This document shows positions 59,190 through 64,000 of a DNA stretch of 64,000 nt, piece after piece. Under the pieces are notes generated by a model. It was not told the origin of the DNA, searched no databases, and saw only the letters and a program-made list of their open reading frames with translations. Location of the stretch: positions 86,929 to 150,928 of the forward strand of contig NZ_BMUC01000017.1 of the NCBI RefSeq assembly GCF_014649995.1. The letters are read 5' to 3'. This stretch comes from Streptomyces griseoflavus (GTDB taxonomy: Bacteria; Actinomycetota; Actinomycetes; Streptomycetales; Streptomycetaceae). Position 1 is the first letter of the stretch, and every line of letters begins with the position of its first letter. The position numbers and the translations under genes were made by a program.

Positions 59190-59663
59190 TCAGGCGTCCT
59201 TCTTCAGGCGGAAGGACCACAGGGCCGTGGTGTCCTTCTCGCCCTCCTTGATGGACACGAGCGTCGAGTCGCCCTGGGCGCCGTACTGGGCGTTGAAGAA
59301 CACGCTGCCCGGGATGGTGCGGTAGGTCTTGGTGCTGGAGTCGGTGAGCGGCTGACCGTTCATCAGGATGGTCCAGCCCTTGTCGGCGACGTCCGGGTCG
59401 ACGCCGAAGCGGACCGTCTCGTCGGGGTCGACGGTGATCTCGTCGATGCCCTTGTCCTGGAGGCACTTGTTCAGGTCGGCGGCCTTGATGGCCTCGTCCT
59501 CGCCACCACAGGTCGCCTCGGAGCTCACCGAGTCGCTGCCCACCGTGATGGTGGCCATCGGCGTCGGCTTGTCACAGGCGGCCAGGACGAGCAGTCCGGC
59601 GGATACGGCGCCGGCGGCGGCGACGGCGCGGCGGCGTCGCACAGCGGATTGCAGCGTGGTCAT
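59190..59663 (-). CDS. DUF2771 lipoprotein
   Basis: The 157-residue precursor has a twin-Arg-like basic start, a hydrophobic core and a lipobox at Cys30 (LVLAAC). The mature part matches DUF2771: TITVGSDSVSSEATC, a Cys pair (C52 and C66), IDEITVDPDETVRFGVDPDV, and ending LWSFRLKKDA. It is probably an extracellular lipid-anchored protein with an Ig-like fold; function is unknown. It directly precedes mqnB on the same strand (joined CTGA), so it may belong to that operon. Confidence 0.88.
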   Translation of the reverse strand: MTTLQSAVRRRRAVAAAGAVSAGLLVLAACDKPTPMATITVGSDSVSSEATCGGEDEAIKAADLNKCLQDKGIDEITVDPDETVRFGVDPDVADKGWTILMNGQPLTDSSTKTYRTIPGSVFFNAQYGAQGDSTLVSIKEGEKDTTALWSFRLKKDA

Positions 59664-59726
59664 GGCGGAAGGCTATCGGGCGCGTCGGCCCGGCCCCCCA
59701 CGTGGGGGTACGGCGTGGCCGGAGCG

Positions 59727-61160
59727 TTACGCCACTCGCGCCTGCCCCGCGTGCCCCTGGCGGGCCGAGCGGATCAGCCCGCGGACCGTGGTCAGCCAGC
59801 CCGTCGCGACGATCGCCGCGCCCACGGCCAGCCCCAGCGGCCCGATGAGCGGCATCGCGATGCCGACCGCGCCGCCGAGCACCCACGACATCTGCAGCAG
59901 TGTCTCCGAACGGGCGAACGCCGAGGTGCGGACGAGTTCGGGCACGTCCCGCTGGATCAGCGCGTCCAGCGACAGTTTCGCCAGCGCCTGCGCGAACCCG
60001 GCGATCGCGGCGAGACACGCCACGAGGACCGCGCCGAAGAACGCCGCCGCCACGATCGCCGCGCTCACCACGCACGCCACCACCGTCACGATGATGATCT
60101 CCGGGGCGCGTGACCTGAGGCCCGCCCCGACCGCCGTGCCGAGGGCGTTGCCCGCACCGGCCGCCACACCCACTATGCCGAGCGACACCGCGGCGCTCTG
60201 ACCGGACATCGGGTGCTCGCGCAGCAGGAACGCCAGGAAGAAGATGAGGAAGCCGGTGAGGCAGCGGATGGAGGCGTTGGCGGCCAGGGCGTGGGTCACC
60301 GCCGGGCCGACCGTGCGCAGTCCCGGGCGCTTGTCCGCCTTGCGGTGCGGGCCGTGCAGGTGCTGCTCGTCGGCGGCGAGCAGGGCCACCGCCTCGCCCT
60401 TGCCGGAGTCCACCTTGGGGGGCAGCCGGAACGACAGGAACATGCCCGTCACGAACAGCGCGAACGCCCCGTACAGCGGCCAGCGCGGTCCGATCTGGTG
60501 CAGGCCCGCGCCGATCGGGGCCGCGATGCCGGTCGCCAGCAGTCCGCCGAGGGTGACCCGTGAGTTCGCCTTCACCAGGGAGAAGGAGGGGGGCAGCAGG
60601 CGGGGCACGACCGCGCTTCTGACCACTCCGTAGGCCTTGGAGGCGACCAGTACGCCCAGCGCGGCCGGGTACAGCTCCAGCCCGCCGGTGATCACCGCGC
60701 CGGACAGGACGAGGGCCAGCAGTGCCCGGGCCAGCATCGCGCCGGCCATGGCGGCGCGCCGGCCGTGCGGGAGCCGGTCCAGGAGCGGGCCGACCACCGG
60801 CGCGAGGAGGGTGAAGGGCGCCATGGTGATGGCCAGGTAGAGGGCGACACGCCCGCGGGCCTCGTCCGTCGGTACGGAGAAGAAGACGGTGGACGCCAGC
60901 GCGACCGTGATCATGACGTCGCCGGCGCCGTTCACGCCGTGCAGTTCGATGAGTTTGCCGAGTCCGGACTCCCCGGCGCCGTGCGCGTGGGTCGCCCGGC
61001 GGATCCCGCGGGCGGTGCCGGTCACGGGCAGACGCAGGACGCGTCCGCACGCGCGGAGGCGGCCGCCCGCCCCGCCCGTGCCGAGGCGTCGGCCGCTTCC
61101 CTTGACCCCTTTGGGCCCACCGGTCCCGGTGGCGCCCTGGGGTGTCCTCGCGGTAGCCAC
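59727..61160 (-). CDS. MFS transporter
   Basis: The 477-residue membrane protein has about 12 hydrophobic segments and the MFS motif A region (LLDRLPHGRRAAMAGAMLAR). The N-terminal 65 residues are a cytoplasmic basic and Gly/Arg-rich leader. The family seems like actinobacterial enterobactin-exporter or drug-exporter relatives, but the substrate is unknown. A GTG at 61160 is the likely start. CACTAT on the minus strand ends six bases before it, so the message may be leaderless. The frame opens further upstream only through Arg/Pro-rich filler. Confidence 0.87.
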   Translation of the reverse strand: MATARTPQGATGTGGPKGVKGSGRRLGTGGAGGRLRACGRVLRLPVTGTARGIRRATHAHGAGESGLGKLIELHGVNGAGDVMITVALASTVFFSVPTDEARGRVALYLAITMAPFTLLAPVVGPLLDRLPHGRRAAMAGAMLARALLALVLSGAVITGGLELYPAALGVLVASKAYGVVRSAVVPRLLPPSFSLVKANSRVTLGGLLATGIAAPIGAGLHQIGPRWPLYGAFALFVTGMFLSFRLPPKVDSGKGEAVALLAADEQHLHGPHRKADKRPGLRTVGPAVTHALAANASIRCLTGFLIFFLAFLLREHPMSGQSAAVSLGIVGVAAGAGNALGTAVGAGLRSRAPEIIIVTVVACVVSAAIVAAAFFGAVLVACLAAIAGFAQALAKLSLDALIQRDVPELVRTSAFARSETLLQMSWVLGGAVGIAMPLIGPLGLAVGAAIVATGWLTTVRGLIRSARQGHAGQARVA

Positions 61161-61547
61161 GTCGTCATAGTGCCCCGAGATGCCGGTGCATAGTGCCGTA
61201 TCCGCCACGGATGGCACTCGGGGTGCCGCTGTACGGCGGAACCGGGGGGTCCGCGCGGGCCCTGACCGGCACGGACGCGACGACGACGGACGGCCGGCGG
61301 GAAAACCCTGCCGGAAGCGGGACGCCGCGCCCGGAAACCGGCGCGCGGGACTCCATAACAACCGTCGGTGTAGGCCCAGCGCACGCGAACAGGTAGCGTG
61401 CGTATCTCAGCCATCCCGCAGAATGGATGGAGGCGCGCCCGAGCACGTTGCGGCGCGGACGTCGACGCGGTCCCACTGTCCGCTCCGTCCGCCCCCCGCG
61501 CTGGGAGTGGCGCACTCGTGAGACGGCGTAGGAGAGAAGCGATACCT
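61161..61547. other. Divergent intergenic region between the MFS and DUF3027 genes
   Basis: 387 bases with no gene I support. It contains an interrupted inverted repeat (GTGCC and ATCCG arms with CGGAT and GGCAC) at 61193-61217, close to the MFS promoter, and AGGAGAG at 61530-61536 ahead of the DUF3027 gene. No terminator or promoter can be placed with certainty. Confidence 0.5.
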
Positions 61548-62474
61548 GTGAGCGCAGCGACAACGCGAAGCCGCACCCCCGACCGCCTGTGCGCCGAGGC
61601 GGTCGACCTCGCCCGCGCCGCAGCCGAGGAGGTTGCCGCGCCCGGGATCGTGGGCGAGCACGAGGGGATGGTCTCCGAGGGAGACCGGGTCGTCACGCAC
61701 TACTTCGGGTGCGGTGAGCCCGGCTACCGCGGCTGGCGCTGGGCCGTCACGGTCGCCCGCGCCTCCCGGGCCAAGATCGTCACGGTCGACGAGGCGGTGC
61801 TGCTGCCCGGCCCCGACGCGCTCCTCGCCCCGGAGTGGGTGCCGTGGAGCGAGCGGCTGCGCCCCGGCGACATGGGGCCCGGCGACCTCCTCCCCACCGA
61901 CGCCGAGGACCTCCGCCTGGAGCCGGGATACTCCGGCGAGGAGGAGCCGCCGCCGAACTCGGTGGTGTCCGAGGAGATGGCCGACCTGGTGGAGGCCGAG
62001 GACGCCGAGGTGACGGCCGGCGCCCCCGCCGACCAGCCCGTCCTCCCCGCCCGCGGCACGATCGCGGCGGTCGCCGAGGAACTGGGCCTGCGCCGGGCCC
62101 GCGTCCTGTCCCGCTACGGCCTGCACTCCGCCGCCGACCGCTGGGAGGAGTCGTTCGGCGCGAAGACCCCCATGGCGCAGGCGGCCCCCGCCTCCTGCAT
62201 GTCGTGCGGCTTCCTCGCCCGCATCGGCGGCTCCCTGGGCCAGGCCTTCGGCGTGTGCGCCAACGAGTTCTCCCCGGCCGACGGCCACGTCGTGTCCCTG
62301 GGGTACGGCTGCGGCGGCCACTCGGAGGCCGCGGTCATGCCGAAGCCCCCGCAGCCGCCCCCGCCGGTCATCGACGAGACCCGCGTGGACCCCTTCCCCC
62401 TCCGCCCGTCCCCGGACTCCGGCTCGGTCCCGGCGACGGAGGACGAGTCGTCGGCGGAACTGGGGCACTCCTAG
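61548..62474 (+). CDS. DUF3027 protein
   Basis: The 308-residue soluble protein matches DUF3027. The first domain has VVTHYFGCGEPGYRGWRWAV and the acidic loop LVEAEDAEVTA. The second part has SRYGLHSAADRWEESFGAKT and a Cys cluster SCMSCGFL...VCANEF...YGCGGHSE that may bind zinc. A Pro-rich tail follows. The function is unknown. The start is a GTG at 61548 with AGGAGAG 11 bases upstream. The upstream gap is divergent with the MFS gene. Confidence 0.88.
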   Translation: MSAATTRSRTPDRLCAEAVDLARAAAEEVAAPGIVGEHEGMVSEGDRVVTHYFGCGEPGYRGWRWAVTVARASRAKIVTVDEAVLLPGPDALLAPEWVPWSERLRPGDMGPGDLLPTDAEDLRLEPGYSGEEEPPPNSVVSEEMADLVEAEDAEVTAGAPADQPVLPARGTIAAVAEELGLRRARVLSRYGLHSAADRWEESFGAKTPMAQAAPASCMSCGFLARIGGSLGQAFGVCANEFSPADGHVVSLGYGCGGHSEAAVMPKPPQPPPPVIDETRVDPFPLRPSPDSGSVPATEDESSAELGHS

Positions 62475-62576
62475 CCTGTGGGCGAGGCCGGACCGGGCGG
62501 GTGACGCCGGTCCGGCCTCACCGCTCACTCGCCGTCGAAGACGTCCCGGGCCGTCGGGGCGGTGACGGCCCGCCGT

Positions 62577-62723
62577 TCAGAAGCCCGAGTACGTGATCTG
62601 GACTACGTAGACCCGCTCGCCGCGTACGACGACCTGATGGGTGACCATGCCGCCGGGGACGACGATGTCGTCGCCTTTCGGGTCGTCCCCGTCGTACGGG
62701 GGGCCGTGCAGGGCCGTGTGGTG
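62577..62723 (-). pseudogene. Possible remnant or small gene encoding an acidic C-terminal fragment
   Basis: A minus-strand frame of 48 codons ends ...VVRGERVYVVQITYSGF and stop. It begins after an in-frame stop with no good start: CTG at 62711, ATG at 62648. Its sequence (PYDGDDPKGDDIVVPGGMVT) looks protein-like and has coding-like third positions. It could be the 3' end of a decayed gene. The rest of the 62475-62845 gap holds nothing I can support. Confidence 0.3.
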
Positions 62724-62845
62724 TCACTCTGTGCGTGCCTGTCGTCACTGTCCGGTGGTTGTCCGGTGCTGTCGTGGCTGTGCCGACGGTTGGCACGGGT
62801 AGGGCGCCAGGCGCGTCACGGACGGTTCCGAGGGAGAGGTGCGGC

Positions 62846-63724
62846 ATGACGGCGGTCGAGGCGGAGGCGGGGCGGCTCAAGGAAGAGGCGGACGAACCCG
62901 GTTGGGAGGTGGACCCGGACGACGAGTGGGGCGTCGCGGTCATCACCACCGTCGGACGGCAGCTGAGGCTGCGCCGTGAGGCGGCGGGGATGCGGGCCGC
63001 CGACTTCGGCCGGGCCCTCGGGTACGGCGAGGACATGGTCTACAAGATCGAGGGAGGCAAGCGGATCCCTCGTCAGGAGTTCCTGGACCGGGCGGACGAG
63101 GTCCTGGAGGCGGGCGGGCTCGTCGCGGCGGCCTGGGAGGACGTGAAGAAGGTCCGGTACCCGAGGACGGTGCGGCAGTTGGGGAAGCTGGAGGGCAGGG
63201 CGGTCGAGATCGGGGTGTACGAGTGCAACATCATCGCCGGGTTGTTGCAGACGCCCGACCACGCGCGCGCCGTGATCGGTGCGGCGCAACCGCCCTACTC
63301 GCCGGACGACATGGAGCGCATGGTGGCGGCTCGGCTGGCTCGGCAGTTGGTGTTCGAGCGGGACCCGGCCCCCTCGATCCATTTCGTACTGGAGGAAGCG
63401 CCGCTGCGTCGACGGGTCGGGGGCACGACGGTGTGGCGGCAGCAGCTCGAACACGTGCTGGAGACAGGCCGGTTGAACAACGTCCGGCTTCAGGTGATGC
63501 CGACGGACACCGAGCCGCATCCGGGGCTTGACGGCAGGATCGAGTTGCTGAAGTTCCCGGACGGTACGGCGGTGGGGCGCTCCGACGGTAAGTTCAACGG
63601 GCGGCCCGTCTCCGACCCGAAACAGCTCCGCATCCTTGAGCTGCGGTATGGGACCATCCGGGCGCAGGCCCTCCCGCCAAGGGAGTCGCTGGCTTTCATC
63701 GAGGAACTGCTGGGAGAGGCATGA
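62846..63724 (+). CDS. XRE-family regulator with DUF5753 domain (WhiJ-like)
   Basis: The 292-residue protein has an XRE helix-turn-helix at about 35-90 (GRQLRLRREAAGMRAADFGR, then ALGYGEDMVYKIEGGKRIPR). A DUF5753 ligand-sensing domain follows from about 110 (YECNIIAGLLQTPDHARAVI; LQVMPTDTEPHPGLDGRIEL; SDPKQLRILELRY). It is of the WhiJ/BldB-associated type: Streptomyces carry many such pairs, with a DUF397 protein next door, acting in development. The ATG has GGGAGAGG upstream. The last four bases overlap the DUF397 start (ATGA), so they are coupled. Confidence 0.92.
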   Translation: MTAVEAEAGRLKEEADEPGWEVDPDDEWGVAVITTVGRQLRLRREAAGMRAADFGRALGYGEDMVYKIEGGKRIPRQEFLDRADEVLEAGGLVAAAWEDVKKVRYPRTVRQLGKLEGRAVEIGVYECNIIAGLLQTPDHARAVIGAAQPPYSPDDMERMVAARLARQLVFERDPAPSIHFVLEEAPLRRRVGGTTVWRQQLEHVLETGRLNNVRLQVMPTDTEPHPGLDGRIELLKFPDGTAVGRSDGKFNGRPVSDPKQLRILELRYGTIRAQALPPRESLAFIEELLGEA

Positions 63725-63930
63725 CGAGCAAAGTCTCCGCCGGGGATGCATCCGACCTGGTGTGGTTCAAGAGCAGCTACAGCGGCGGCACCGACGGCGA
63801 GTCGTGTGTCGAACTCGCCCTCACCCCCGGCACCGTCCACGTCCGCGATTCCAAGAACACCGAGGGTCCCCGCATCGCCTTCGCCCCGGACACCTGGGGG
63901 GCGTTCGTCCCGTACGCGTCCGGGGCCTGA
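63721..63930 (+). CDS. DUF397 protein
   Basis: The 69-residue protein matches DUF397, marked by VWFKSSYSGGTDGESCVELA, VHVRDSKNTEGPRIAFAP and the final aromatic DTWGAFV. DUF397 proteins are small partners of XRE/DUF5753 regulators; the pair may work as an antagonist-repressor set. The ATG overlaps the regulator's stop by the ATGA arrangement. A terminator-like hairpin follows. Confidence 0.92.
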   Translation: MTSKVSAGDASDLVWFKSSYSGGTDGESCVELALTPGTVHVRDSKNTEGPRIAFAPDTWGAFVPYASGA

Positions 63931-63955
63931 CCTCCGCCCGTCCCTCGGCGACACG

Positions 63956-63994
63956 GCGACCCCGGGGGCGGCGTGGTGCCGTCCTCGGGGTCGC
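63956..63994 (+). terminator. Candidate terminator after the DUF397 gene
   Basis: GCGACCCCG (63956-63964) pairs with CGGGGTCGC (63986-63994) around a 21-base loop that can fold a little further. It lies 26 bp after the stop, close to the window end. Confidence 0.55.
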
Positions 63995-64000
63995 GGGGTG

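Overview
The window looks like chromosomal DNA of a Streptomyces species. Base composition is very GC-rich, with strong third-position G/C. GTG (and one probable TTG) starts are common, and two probable promoters lack room for a leader. Marker genes point the same way: MsiK, CdgB, the GroEL2/CIRCE locus, DasR-type operators beside nagK-nagA, futalosine-pathway menaquinone genes, and an XRE/DUF397 pair. From memory, the order resembles the SCO4236-SCO4330 part of the S. coelicolor core, but I could not check this by search. I see no transposase, integrase, CRISPR array, rRNA or antibiotic gene cluster. It is mostly ordinary core chromosome, with a few accessory islets.

Layout. 0-7.4 kb: a SpoU-type rRNA methyltransferase, a DoxX membrane protein, a sugar nucleotidyltransferase, the shared sugar-ABC ATPase MsiK, and a WYL regulator divergent from a DUF3224 gene with a perfect palindrome between them. 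7.4-16 kb: tRNA-Thr(UGU), then a kinase-like phosphotransferase, oxidoreductases, a pentapeptide-repeat protein, a lipoprotein M1 peptidase, TerD, an ArfB-like rescue factor, a GNAT and a flavin reductase. 16-19.2 kb: the diguanylate cyclase CdgB and a membrane-anchored carbohydrate-binding protein. 19.26-20.0 kb: an AT-richer islet with one small secreted protein. 20-24.8 kb: an aminosugar block (sugar kinase, nagA, ROK kinase) divergent from a sugar-binding lipoprotein across two DasR-like sites. 24.8-29.2 kb: trehalose (otsA-otsB) and glucosyl-3-phosphoglycerate synthesis.

29.3-31.1 kb holds what I think is the most interesting locus. A SAM-I riboswitch leads into a threonine-synthase homologue followed by a CysO-type sulfur-carrier protein ending in Gly-Gly. 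A SAM sensor in front of a PLP enzyme plus a thiocarboxylate carrier suggests homocysteine synthesis from O-phosphohomoserine rather than threonine synthesis. Next come CspA, groEL2 under two tandem CIRCE operators, and a DHA2 exporter.

35.5-42.4 kb: murQ and a MurR-like regulator with a probable leaderless promoter, small zinc-site proteins, a fused MDMPI-GNAT protein, an HD protein, and cutC, which has a DasR-like site 15/16 identical to the nagK one. 42.5-50.4 kb: a HelR/HelD-type RNA-polymerase helicase, an XRE regulator divergent from an aldo/keto reductase, and a DrrAB-type ABC exporter divergent from a two-HTH regulator across an array of GCAAC/GTTGC boxes. 50.4-56 kb: an XPB helicase and a large companion protein. 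56-64 kb: a HAD phosphatase, a second cold-shock protein, menaquinone genes mqnD and mqnB, an MFS protein, a DUF3027 protein and an XRE/DUF397 pair.
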